Assembly (NCBI RefSeq): GCF_035083965.1 | Contig: NC_089739.1 | Span: forward strand, 3,974,198 to 4,038,197 | Direction: 5' to 3' | Origin: Branchiostoma lanceolatum | Lineage: Eukaryota; Chordata; Leptocardii; Amphioxiformes; Branchiostomatidae | DNA: 64,000 nt | In this document: positions 10,838 through 22,200 of the stretch, in pieces | Position numbering within the stretch: position 1 is the first letter of the stretch | Layout of the letters: every line of letters starts with the position of its first letter | Program-made: the position numbers and the translations under genes | The notes under the pieces: generated by a model | What the model saw: only the letters and a program-made list of their open reading frames with translations | What the model was told of the DNA's origin: nothing | Databases searched by the model: none

Positions 10838-13540
10838 TCGTTTCACGTCTGTGCCTCATGATATGGGTGTACACACGCCCTTGAAAAGGCAAGGTTGAAA
10901 TTAGGTCAATGGAATGACCCAATTCTATAATGAAAACTTTTTGTTTGACACCCGTGCCTACATGGGTATACACACGCCTTTGAGAAAGCAAGGTTGAAAT
11001 TGGGTTAATGGAATGACCCAATTCTAAAAGGAAAACTTTTCCGTTTGACGCCCGTGCCTATAACGTTATGGGTGTACACACGCCCTTGAGAAAGCAAGGT
11101 TGAAATTGGGTCAATGGAATGACCCAATTCTATAATGAAAACTTTTCCGTTTGACGTCCTTGCTTACATTGTTGTACACACGACCTTGAGAAAGCAAGGT
11201 TGAAACTGGGTCGATGGAATGACCCAATTCTAAAATGAAACTTTTCCGTTTGACGTCGTTGCTTACATTGTTGTACACATGACCTTGAGAAAGCAAGGTT
11301 GAAATTGGGTTAATGGAATGACCCAATTCTAAAATTAAAAATGTTCCGTTTGACGTCCGTGCCTATATGGGTGTACATACGACCTTGAAGAGCCAAGGTT
11401 GAAATTGAGTCAATGGAATGACATAATTCTATCATGAAACCTTTTCCGTTTGACGTCCGTGGCTATATGGGTGAACAAACGACCTTGAGGAGCCAAGGTT
11501 GAAATTGGGTCGATGGAATGACCCAATTCTATAATGAAGTACTTTTCCGTTTGACGTCCGTGCCTATATTGGAGAACAGATGCCCATGAGAAGCCAAGGT
11601 TGAAATTGGGTCAATGGAATGACCCAATTCTTAAAGGAAAACTTTTCGTTTGACACCCGTGCCTATATGGGTATACACACGACCTTGAGAAAGCAAGGTT
11701 GAAGTTGGGTTAATGGAATGACCCAGTTCTAAAAGGAAAACTTTTCCGTTTGACGCCCGTGCCTATAACGTTATGGTTGTACACACGCCCTTGAGAAAGC
11801 AAGGTTGAAATTGGGTCAATGGAATGACCCAATTCTATAATGAAAACTTTTCCGTTTGACGTCCGTGCCTACATTGTTGTACACACGACCTTGAGAAAGC
11901 AAGGTTGAAATTGGGTCGATGGAATGACCCAATTCTAAAATGAAAGACTTTTACGTTTGACGCCCGTGCCTATAACGTTAAGGGTGTACACATGCCCTTG
12001 AGAAAGCAAGGTTGAAATTGGGTCAATGAAATGACCCAATTCTATAATAAAAACTTTTCCGTTTGACGTCCGTGCCTACATGGGTGTACACACGCACTTG
12101 AAAAGGCAAGGTTAAAATTGGGTCAATGGTATGACCCAATTTTAAAATCAAAGACTTTACGTCCTACGTCCGTGCCTATATGGGTGTTCATACGCACTTG
12201 AGAAGTCAAGGTTAAAATTGGGTCAATGGTATGACCCAATTCTAAAATCAAGGACTTTCAGTCCTACGTCCGTGCCTATATGGGTGTACACACGCCCTTG
12301 AGAAAGCAAAGGTTGACATTGGGTCAATGAAAATTCAAAAATCAAGGACTTTCCGTTCGACGTCCGTGCCTGTATGGGTGTACACACGCCCTTGAGAGAG
12401 AAGGTTGACATTGGGTCAATGGTATGACCCAATTCCAAAACGAAGGACTTTCCGACCTACGTCCGTGCCTAGATGGGTGTACAAACGCCCTTGAGAAGGC
12501 AAGGTTGACATTGGGTCAATGAAATGACCCAATTCTAAAATCAAGAACTTTCCGTTCGACGTCCGTGCCTATATGGGTTTACACACGCCCTTGAGAAGGC
12601 AAGTTTGAACTTTGGTCAATGGTATGACTCAATTCGAAAATGAAAGACTTTCAGTCCCAAATCCGTGCCTGTATGGGTGTACACACGCCCTTGAGAAAGC
12701 AAAGGTTGACATTGGGTCAATGCAATGACCTAATTCTAAAATCAAGGACTTTCCGTCCTACGTCCGTGCCTATATGAGTGTACACACGCCCTTGAGCAGG
12801 CAAGGTTGATATTGGGTCAATGGAATGACCCAATACTAATATCAAAAACTTTTCCGTCCTTCGTCCGTGCCTACATGGAATGACCCAATACTAATATCAA
12901 AGCTTTTCCGTCCTACGTCCGTGCCTACATGTATATGGGTGTGAACATACCCTTAATGTGCAAGGTTGACATTGGGCCAATGGAATAACCCAATTCTAAA
13001 ATCAAAGTCTTTTCCGCTCTTTTATGTCCGTGCCCATATGGGTGTACATACGCACTGGAGAAGGTAAAGTTTGAATTGGGTCAATGGAATGACCCAATTC
13101 AAGAATCAAAGACTTTTGCGTCCTACGTCCGTGCCTATTTGGGTCTGAACATACCCTTAACGTGCAATTGAAATTGGGTCAATGGAATGACCCAATTGTA
13201 AAATCAAAGAATTTTCGATTTGACGTCCGTGCCTATATGGGTGTACACACGCCCTTGAGAGGGCAAGGTTGAAATAAGGTCAATGGAATCATCAAAGGCT
13301 TTCCGTCCTAAATCCGTTCCTATATGGGTGTACACACGCCCTTGAGAAGGCAAGGTTAAAATTGCAATTGGGTAAATGGAATGACCCAATTCTAAAAGCA
13401 AAGACTTTCCCATTTGACGTCCCTGCCTAGATGGGTGTACACACGCCCTTCAGAAGGCAAGGTTGAAATCGGGTCATTGGAATGACCCAATTCTAAACTG
13501 AAAGGCTTTTTCGTTTGAAGAAGGCAAGGTTGATATTGCG
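10838..13540 (+). repeat. ~100-bp satellite array, forward block (about 27 monomers)
   Basis: Tandem monomers with core motifs 'GCAAGGTTGAAATTGGGTCA', 'TGACCCAATTCTA', 'CTTTTCCGTTTGACG' and 'CCGTGCCTATATGGGTGTAC'. Spacing between successive 'AAGGTTGA' words is about 100 bp. Each monomer contains the inverted half-sites GGGTCA and TGACCC six bases apart, so it can form a hairpin. Subfamilies change along the block: monomers left of about 12.1 kb carry 'CCGTTTGACG', while later ones increasingly have 'CCGTCCTACG'. No coding potential is evident. Confidence 0.92.
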
Positions 13541-13542
13541 TC

Positions 13543-13735
13543 AACGAGGGCATTGTATATTAAGTTCTGGCACACTTTCTAGTTCACACTGTTTTCGGCT
13601 TTTATACCCTCCAAATTATAACTGAAAACCGATCTTTAAGATCGTTTAAGTTTGCATTATCAAGCTGGTTATATCCGCCAATTTAGAACGTGAAACTGTT
13701 CTTTGGCAAAACTTTGTAGGTTCTATTACATACTC
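13543..13735 (+). repeat. ~195-bp direct repeat A, right copy
   Basis: Same orientation as 10632-10826, sharing 'GTTCTGGCACACTTTCTAGT', 'CGGCTTTTATACCCTCC' and 'TTATAACTGAAAACCG'. It marks the point where satellite orientation switches. Confidence 0.7.
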
Positions 13736-13789
13736 GTGAGTTTTCATTGTTAGGAACTTACGGCCGTACACTATAAGGACGGAAACCCT

Positions 13790-14975
13790 TCATTCACTGA
13801 CCCAAGTTCAACCTTGCCTTCTCAAGGGCGTGTGTAAACCCATATAGGCACGGACGTCGAACTGAAAGTCCTTAATTTTAGAATTGGGTCATTCCATTGA
13901 CCCAATGTCAACCTTGCATGCCTTCTCAAGGGCGTATGTACATTTATATAGGCGCGGACGTAGGACGGTAAGTCCTCGATTTTCAGACTTGGGTCATTTC
14001 ATTGACCCGAGTTCAACCTTACCTTCTCAAGGGCGGGTGTAAACCCATATAGGCACGGACATAGAACGGAAAGTTCTTGATTTTTGAATTGGGTCATTTC
14101 ATTGACCAAATGTCAACCTTGCCTTCTCAAGTGCGTGTGTACACCCTTATAGGCATTCATTTTAGAATTGGGTCATTCCATTGACCCAATTTCATCCTTG
14201 CCTTCTCAAGTGCGTGTGTACACTCATATAGGCACGGACGCCAAACGGAAAAAAGTCTTTGGTTTTAGAATTGGGTCATTGCATTGACCCAATTTCAACC
14301 TTGTATTCTCAAGTGCGTGTGTACACCCATATATGCATGGACGTAGGACGGAAAAGTCTTTGATTTTAGAATTTGGTCATTCCATTGACCCAATTTTAAC
14401 CTTCCCTTCTCAAGTGCGTGTGTACACCTATATAGGCACCGTCGTAGGACGGAAAAGTATTAAATATTTGAATTGGGTCATTCCATTGACCCAATTTCAT
14501 CCTTGCATTCTCAAGTGGGTGTGAACACCTATATAGGCACGGACGTCGAACGGAAAGTCCTTGATTTTAGAATTGGGTCCTTCCATTGACCCAATTTCAA
14601 CCTTGCCTTCTCAAGGGCGTGTGTAAACCCATATAGGCACGGACGTAGGACGGAAAGTCCTTGATTTCAGAATTGGGTCATTTCATATACATTGACCCAA
14701 TGTCAACCTTGCCTTCTCAAGTGCGTGTGTACACTGGCCCAAATAGGAACAGATGTCAAACGGAAAAGTCTTTGGTTTTAGAATTGTGTCATTGCATTGA
14801 CCCAATTTCAGTTTTAGAATTGGGTTATTGCATTGACCCAATTTCAACCTTGCCTTCTCAAGTGCGTGTGTACAGCCATATAGGCACGGCCGTAGGAAGG
14901 AAAAGTCTTAAATTTTAGATTTGGGTCATGGCATTGACCCAATTTCAACCTTGCCTTTTCAAGTGCGTGTGTACG
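13790..14975 (-). repeat. ~100-bp satellite array, reverse block (about 12 monomers)
   Basis: The same monomer as the forward block but reverse-complemented: 'CAACCTTGCCTTCTCAAG', 'GCGTGTGTACACCCATATAG', 'GCACGGACGTAGGACGG', 'TTGGGTCATTCCATTGACCC'. It resembles the CCTACG subfamily of the nearer end of the forward block, so the inversion probably arose from that end. Confidence 0.9.
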
Positions 14976-14984
14976 GAAGTGGTG

Positions 14985-15450
14985 TTCAGCACAGAAGCTC
15001 CAGTACTGAGACTTTCTTAGTACTGGAATTCCTGTGTAGGGTAGCTTCAATTCAGTACTGGCAAGGCGGTTTAATCCCGGAACCCTCCTGTCAGGACTGG
15101 AAACTGAGTGATGAGACTACAGAAATCTAAGTCAAGTACAAGTAAGGAACCCGTTACATCCGTATATCGGCACTCGGTTATCCAGTGCTAAATGACCTCC
15201 ACACTGGGTATCCAGTACTGAATGACCCTTGAACGAAAATCCGTACTGGAACCAAAGTATCGAGAAGAGTTCAGCTCTGGAAAACGAGTAACGTTACCGA
15301 AACAAGATTCAGTTCTGAACGTCCAGTGCTGACGAAGCTTCGGTACTGGAATAAAGCCGTTCCGTACTGGAATTCTTGTGCGGAACTTTCTTCCGTACGG
15401 GGCGCCGAGTATCGACTCCATTTTCTCCACAGGTTCCGTACTGGGCGCTC
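14985..15450. repeat. Irregular short-motif repeat built on AGTACTGG/CCGTACTGG
   Basis: The words CAGTACTG, AGTACTGG and CCGTACTGG (or one-base variants) recur more than ten times at irregular 15-60 bp spacing, at about 15002, 15020, 15052, 15094, 15198, 15241, 15272, 15308, 15321, 15341, 15363 and 15431. This is unlike the adjacent satellite. No gene is evident. Confidence 0.65.
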
Positions 15451-15490
15451 AGTAAGGAACCCGTCACATTTGTATATCTGCGAATGTGAA

Positions 15491-16092
15491 GTTAGACCTC
15501 ACTGCCGCGTTCTGCCGCAAACCTTCTGCTACGACCCGGAAGTAATTACGCCTGATAATGCTGAAACGGTAGCACGGAAACCCCATGCAGTGCGAAATCT
15601 ACGACAGAATTTAGCACAAGAAGGCTTCCTGAGGGCCAACTTTGACTCTGCAAATCTCGTATGAAAATTATATTTGGATCTCCAAGTGTATTGCAGGAGC
15701 TTGGACAGCTTCTTGACATTACCAGGACACATTTATATGCATGATTTGGCCTGTCGTGCGAGATCTATTGAGTTTTTACGTGACCATGTCTTGTGCCTCA
15801 AATCGGCGCGTAACCCCACGTCAGCGCAGTTCGTCCTCGTTCCTACCAAGACGAGAGCTATCTGCGCGGGTTTCTTGGAACTGTGGATGATTTACAGAAG
15901 GCTGGGGTACTGCAGGATGTCGTCCTTGAAGTCGAGGGCCGGCGGTTTCCCTGCCATCGCATCGGCTTGTTCTGTCCGCGGCCAGCCCCTACTTCAGGGC
16001 CATGTTTACAAGTGACATGGCGGAAAGTCGGCAGAAGACGGTTGTTTTACAGGTAGGGTTGGCGTGATGTGGGGTTAGAGTAGAGTGAAACA
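15491..16092 (+). pseudogene. Inverted, frameshifted copy of the Kelch first exon and promoter
   Basis: Reverse-complement duplicate of 9298-9904. The start codon and first codons survive (ATG at about 15787, MSCASNRR), then a net 14-base loss shifts the frame to a TGA. A later 5-base duplication (CATCG) restores the original frame, giving '[18 protein letters not shown]' up to the original donor. It is therefore a broken BTB exon with no downstream BACK/Kelch exons beside it. It lies about 200 bp upstream of the ABHD start codon, so it could still supply promoter DNA. Confidence 0.8.
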
Positions 16093-16293
16093 GGGATTTA
16101 AAAAATTGTTTCGCATTATAGAGAACGTGTAGAGCCAAGAAATGAGTAGGGATTTTTCCTGTGATGTGTGTTCTTTGCCACGTGCCCCTCCCTGCTCCAT
16201 TATTTGGATGAAGAGACAGCGAAGTTATCCGTAGAATCAGGCCACTAAGGTCAATACTAAGGTCAATAAACTTTGACCTTAGGTCACTCCAAG

Positions 16294-19200
16294 ATGGCGG
16301 AAACTTTGGACGAACTTGGATTATTTGAAGAGAAAATGTTGGCCTATACGTCGTCATTGGCGATTTTTGTGGGTGTATCAGTCGCAGCACTTACCTACTA
16401 CCTCACCCGTGTTGTCAAGGTATTAGTTTGACGCTTATCTATGTCGCTATCTTATAAAATCTTCACGTCAATTTTTAGTTTTCAGTCGCCCCCCTCCCCC
16501 TCATTTAATGAAAGTTGCAGACGACGAAAAACTGGTCGAGCAGCTATTAAACAAGAGGGACTCTATGCCAGTTGAAGAAAATAGAAAATTCATACATTAT
16601 ACGTTATAATATAAGGCCTAAATTACATTAATGTCTAGTGTGAAAGGACGAGCAAAAGGCGAATGGGCCTCTTTCCATACAGTTTTTTTAAAGATTATTA
16701 TGATTGAATATAACTCTTGAGCCTTTTGGCTGTCGTAACAATGCCAACATCATCTTGAAATTACGTTAGTTTGAGGGAGGGGCGTATTTTCTGTGCAGTG
16801 TTACATCGACTTCGCTCAACAATATCTTATATTCCCACCAAATGAAATCCTGCAAAACGTTAAAATATAGGCTTGAGTTCAATGTCCTTTTGAGTACAAA
16901 TTTGGCAGCATTCCGGCGGCTTTTTGACGATCTTTTAGGATGCCAAGAATTTAGTCTTGAGTACTCCAAGTACGTGAGTGAAGGTGTGTTTTCCACTGTA
17001 TCTGACGTTTCTTTAAATCATTTTGCGCGACAATATTTCAGATATCTGTTGCCCGGATGGAACCCGAAAAACGTTAGATAGTATTGACTTGAGGACTGAA
17101 GAACCTCATGCCGATATTTTTCCTTTTTTTGTGGGGTTTCATCCTGTGAAAATCTAAAATATTTCTGCGAAAAGTGATGTAATGAAACACGCCCCCTGCT
17201 TTCACTCACGAACTTCATCAAGCTAATCTTGGCACTAAAATATTGTCAAAGTCAAAGGAGCCACCGAAGTTCCGTCAAATTTCTATACTCGCAAAGCCCT
17301 CAAGCCCATATTTTCACGTTTCTGTAATATCATCCGACGGAAATTAAGATATGACGGCGCAAAGTGAAAACACTCCATCTTCACTCACGTACTTTAGGTT
17401 TTGATATTTCAGAAAACTCGTCAAAAGAAGCCGCCGAAATTCTGCTAAATTCCTAACCAAACTGACCTTAAGCTCAAGCCTACATTTTCACGTCTTTTTT
17501 TGTTGGATTGCATTCAGCGGAAATGTCAAATATCGCCATGCGGAGAGATGTAACAAGAAAGAAAGGAAAGGCTAGACAGAAAAGAAAGAAAGGCTAGACA
17601 GAACACACGACCCCCTCTCAACGCGCATTTTCCCAGGCGAAGTTGGCATCGTTCAAAATTACGGTCACGACCGGTAAAATTCTGTATATTTCTATCTAAG
17701 TAGCTATAAGGATCCCAGCCCGAAAAGTGTATGTTTTGTGGGATTTTTCTCGACTTAAGCTAACATTACTAGGGAGACTACAAGCACGCGATGTAAACAT
17801 ATTAGCATTCTATCACTGTAGCGCGCGCTCAACATCCCGGTAGGAACTGTGGAAAAGTAGCAGAAATTCACAATTTTACTGGCCGATATTGAGTCCAAGT
17901 GTCCACAACAATATCATCTACTTGTGCCATGCAAATATATTGATGGATTTCACCGAGGAGGAGAACATCTCGCCGCCGAAGATGACTCAACGCTGCTTTC
18001 TATTGAGGACGCCATTACCGCTTGCTCGGACTTACCGGGTGTGTACTTTTCCCGCGCTTTCCCGAGCTCGAACCATGCGCGCTCGCGCTAGATTCAAAAT
18101 GGCCGCGGTATTTGGAAAGGGGTCTATTGACAAGATGTTCTTATTTTTTAAATTTCAGGATGCTCCTGTAAATAATATATTGGGCACTATTGACAGGATG
18201 TTCCATTCATGATCTTGTGAATAACACTTCATGGCTTCATGAACCTGTCAACCCTAATCGTATATGCTATAACCCTATCCCAGAAAAATGGTGCAAAAAT
18301 AAGGGGTTTACCGAAAAAGCCGGGCTGTCTACTCTGGGCATGCATGGGGGTTTGGCATCTAATGGAATTTTCTTGAAGAAAAACTGGTGACCAAACCCCA
18401 AATTAGTGCCCAGACAAATTCTGTGGGACATTTTACAGTATGTCTCATGCATTTTCTCTCATCACTCAGTATCGCTATCAGGTTTTTTCCCGGGAAAAAT
18501 TGCGAGGGAGCGGATCAACCAAGAGGATGGTGTGGAGTTTTAGAGAATTCCAAGTTAAAATGGGGCATTCTAAGGCCTCCTGAGGAGCGAAATTACTGTC
18601 AGACAGGTCACAGTTGAAGACTGGCCACATGTGACTTTGTGGCATACCTGGTCAATCAGAATTTTATGCTTGTAGCTGCTCCCCAGTGTAAGGGGACACA
18701 TGGACAGAGCATGGGGGCGTGGCACCCCTGTAACCCTCTTTAGAAAAAGCCCTGTCGGTACACAATACAGGCTCCGTCCAATCTCTGGGAAAATAGTAGA
18801 AATCGGCCAAAAAGAGTGAATGGTATGCCAGGGGTAGTCCGCTATACAAGGAACAATGTAGTCCGCTATACAGTGAAGCTCAATATCCGTCCATCTCCTA
18901 TTGAGCTTCACTGTATAGTGGACTACCTTGTATAGCGGACTACCCCTGGCATACCATTCACTCTATTTGGCCAATTTCTACTATTTTCCCAGCGATCGGA
19001 CGGAGCCTGGTACTAGTAGAGGCTAAATGAATATTCAACCCTGTATTTGCGTCCATTCTAGAAGCCGTTGCTGATAACAGGCAGTAGTCGTTGTGCAGAC
19101 TTCCTCCAGCGCCGCTGTCCTGTCCTGGTGCAGGAGTACTACCCTACTGTCTGGTGCTTCACATCACGTGCTCACACCGTCATGTGTTCTCTGTTGAGTG

Positions 19201-22200
19201 AGTTGACAACATGGAAACTGCCACCATACAGACGGTAAGATATTATAAATGGTCTGAGATACAAAAGAGAATTTTGAAACATTACAGCACAAAATAATCA
19301 AATTTTGTCATGGTTTTCCTTAGAGCTCAAAGCTAGAAAGTTGATAATTATTCAAAGTGAATATGAGGTGATATTTTTTTCCCTCCTATTTCTGTGTTTA
19401 ATAACTCTGGATGTTAACACAGTTGGAGTCAATGTGCCAAACTGAATGTCATCTTTTGTGTTGGAAGTATTTGAAAGAACGTGACTAGATTCTTCGAATC
19501 CTCAATAACTGTATTTTCTACATAATTCGGCAACTGAAACTCATCTTTTGTGTTGTAGGTATTGAAAAGAACACAACTAAATTTTGTATAAGCTGATGGA
19601 TTGTGAATCCTTGAAGTGATTGCATTGTATTCTCTACATAAGAAACAAACAATGAATAGGGCTACTAGTAACCCTTTGTACATGTAATAGCTTAAGTTGG
19701 GTAGCCAGGTCTAAGCTGTATTTTTTTACAGCCAAATAAATATATCAAGTCAACAATTAATTTTTACAGGGAGATTCTAGACATGCCAGATGGAGGGGAG
19801 CTGCACCTGGACTGGCTGGAACACCATAGCAACATTCACCATGACAACAGGACACGCCCCATTATAATCATCCTCCCTGGGATGTCAGGTTGGGACTGCA
19901 CCATTTCAAATTCAGTAGGGGGAGCATGGTAGAATTTTTTTGCATCACTTCACCCTCCTTTACTATTATAGAAAGGATAGCATAATTAGATTCATGTCAT
20001 ACCTGGACCGTGATAACATTTGATACAAGTATTCCAAACTAGTCTGGAATTTTTCTGTGTCCAACAGACTTCTACTTGTAACCCATAGGCTTCCAACATT
20101 ATTTCAATGTATGTGTACTTCGTATGCACAACGTGAGCCATTATAGAAAATTTCAATAGCAGACTCTGATATTGGAACTGATGTTCTGGGGTGTCCGTAT
20201 GACATAAAAGAATGCAACCAGGTGTATTCCACATCATCCTCGGTCTCAGCCTTACTGTATGTGATACACCTTGCAGTATTCTCTACATATTGCAAGAACA
20301 AAATTTGATTTATTTTCTGTGTCTTTTTCTTTCTTTGTCCACCAGGACACAGTGGTTCCCATTATGTCATTAATCTGGCCAAAGCTGCCAGTAAGAAGGG
20401 TTACAGGAGTGCTGTGTACAACCATAGAGGATCCAATGGAGTCAAACTAAAGGTATGCTGTTGTAGCGTCAATGGTTAAGTAGAACTACATACTTATTAT
20501 TATGCATATGCCATCATTTTGGTATATTAGGATTCCTAATTATAACATGTACCCAACTGTATACCAATTGCTGAAGTGGATTCAAAATCAGTATTATTCA
20601 TTATGTCCTAATTAGTGCTGTTAGTACATGCAACATTATTTCATTGTTCGACTTGAAGGCAACCAGTACCAAGTAGATTAATGATAGACCGATCCTAAAG
20701 CCCACCCACTTCCATCGAAAGGTAGAAATGTAAAATAAAAGTGCACAAATGCAAAGATTTGATTGACATGCTGCCCCTCTGCTAATTGCCATGCTATCAT
20801 TGTAATTGTGCTGATTGTGATGGACAGTCAGGATTGGTCTTTTGGATAAGATCATACTGTGCTGCTAACCTTTGTCTTAAAGAAAAGAATTTTTACTCAA
20901 AGTTGTACCAGTAAGCTTTGGGGGTGAACATACAATGTAGCCTGTGTTACACCATCTCTTGCTGTCAGGTAAAAAAACTGATAAAAATGAAAGAATTAAA
21001 AAAAAACATATAAAAAAAATAAGATAAAAAAAAAATTAAAAATATCTCTTGCTGTCAGGTGCTGATTGGGCCTCTCCCCCAGAGGCCTGACCAATGGGAG
21101 GGCTGCTAGAAGATTGAATTGCAGTAGTTAGGCCAGTGGAGAGCAGGGTAAAGTTGAATTTTTCTGTGTCTAGAATAACAGGTACTACTGTGCAGCTGAC
21201 ACGACTGACCTCCAGCATGTAGTAGCTCACATCAGAAGTTTCTACCCGGAGGCACCACTCATGGCTGTAGGGGCTTCACTTGGAGGGTAAGGTTTGAAAT
21301 GTTCAAACCAAGGCAAGAAGATTGACTGTGTGAATGTGACTGTGTGCTTGTATGTGTGTGCACACTTGTGTGTGTGTGTGTGTTTGTGTGTGTGTGCACT
21401 TAGTTGCGTGTGTGTGTGTGTGCATGTTTGTGTGTGTGTGCATGTTTATGTGTGTTTGTTGGTGTATGTGTGCGTGGATGTGGTCATGAGGAAAGAGGTA
21501 AAAAATATAAGAAAGATACAGATTGCAGGATTGACATTCTGAGGCTAATAAATCCATAAATTTATAGTCCTAATAAATCGTTAAGAGGTATTCTCCAAGC
21601 AGAGGTATCCATCGGGGGGCTAGGAGTGGCTACAATTTTTAACACTTGCCTCCCCGTTGGAGCATTAAAAATTCCGGACACTCCCCCCCGCCCCCAACAA
21701 AACCTCTCCTTGGGGATCTTAAGAGTGTTTTCTGTCATTGATTAACCTCCAGAATGATCATCTTCAACTATCTGGCCAAGTTTGGCAAAGACTGTGGTCT
21801 GGTAGCAGCCATGGTCATGTCCATGCCTTGGAACACCTTCAAGACAACAGAGTCACTTGAAGAACCTCTGAACAGGCTGCTGTTCAACAAGTATCTCACA
21901 TTTGGGTTGAGGCAACATCTAAGACAGTAAGCACTTACATTGCTTTGGCATGTTACTTGTAGCTAGATGGCCCTTCATATTTGTCTTACGATTGGAAATT
22001 GATTTCATTCTTCGGAAAGTTTTGTATGTGTCATGTAAAAATCAAACTAAATTGCGACGGAAAGGGTTACCATTATACGGATAACTTTATTGCGCAGCCA
22101 TTGTATAAGGTACAAAGTATGGCTGGTACATAACTACTGTAACAGTTCTAAATATGTATATATGAGGGCTAATCTACCTAATACAAGTCTTAGAGTTATA

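Noticed and set aside
10770..14918. Several 60-85 codon ORFs with 'LGHSIDPISTLPSQGRVYTH'-like repeats
   Set aside because: Translations of the satellite monomer. They change frame between monomers and have no starts or splice sites that make a gene.
10838..14975. CRISPR-like array
   Set aside because: Monomers are directly adjacent without unique spacers, and the DNA is eukaryotic; it is a satellite.
18001..18212. Possible exon within ABHD intron 1 (plus-strand ORF around 17889-18212)
   Set aside because: Exon 1 joins exon 2 (19062) in phase and with expected family sequence, leaving no room for it; the product is unrecognised.
21294..21557. Cys/Val-rich and His/Thr-rich ORFs
   Set aside because: Products of the TG microsatellite in an ABHD intron.
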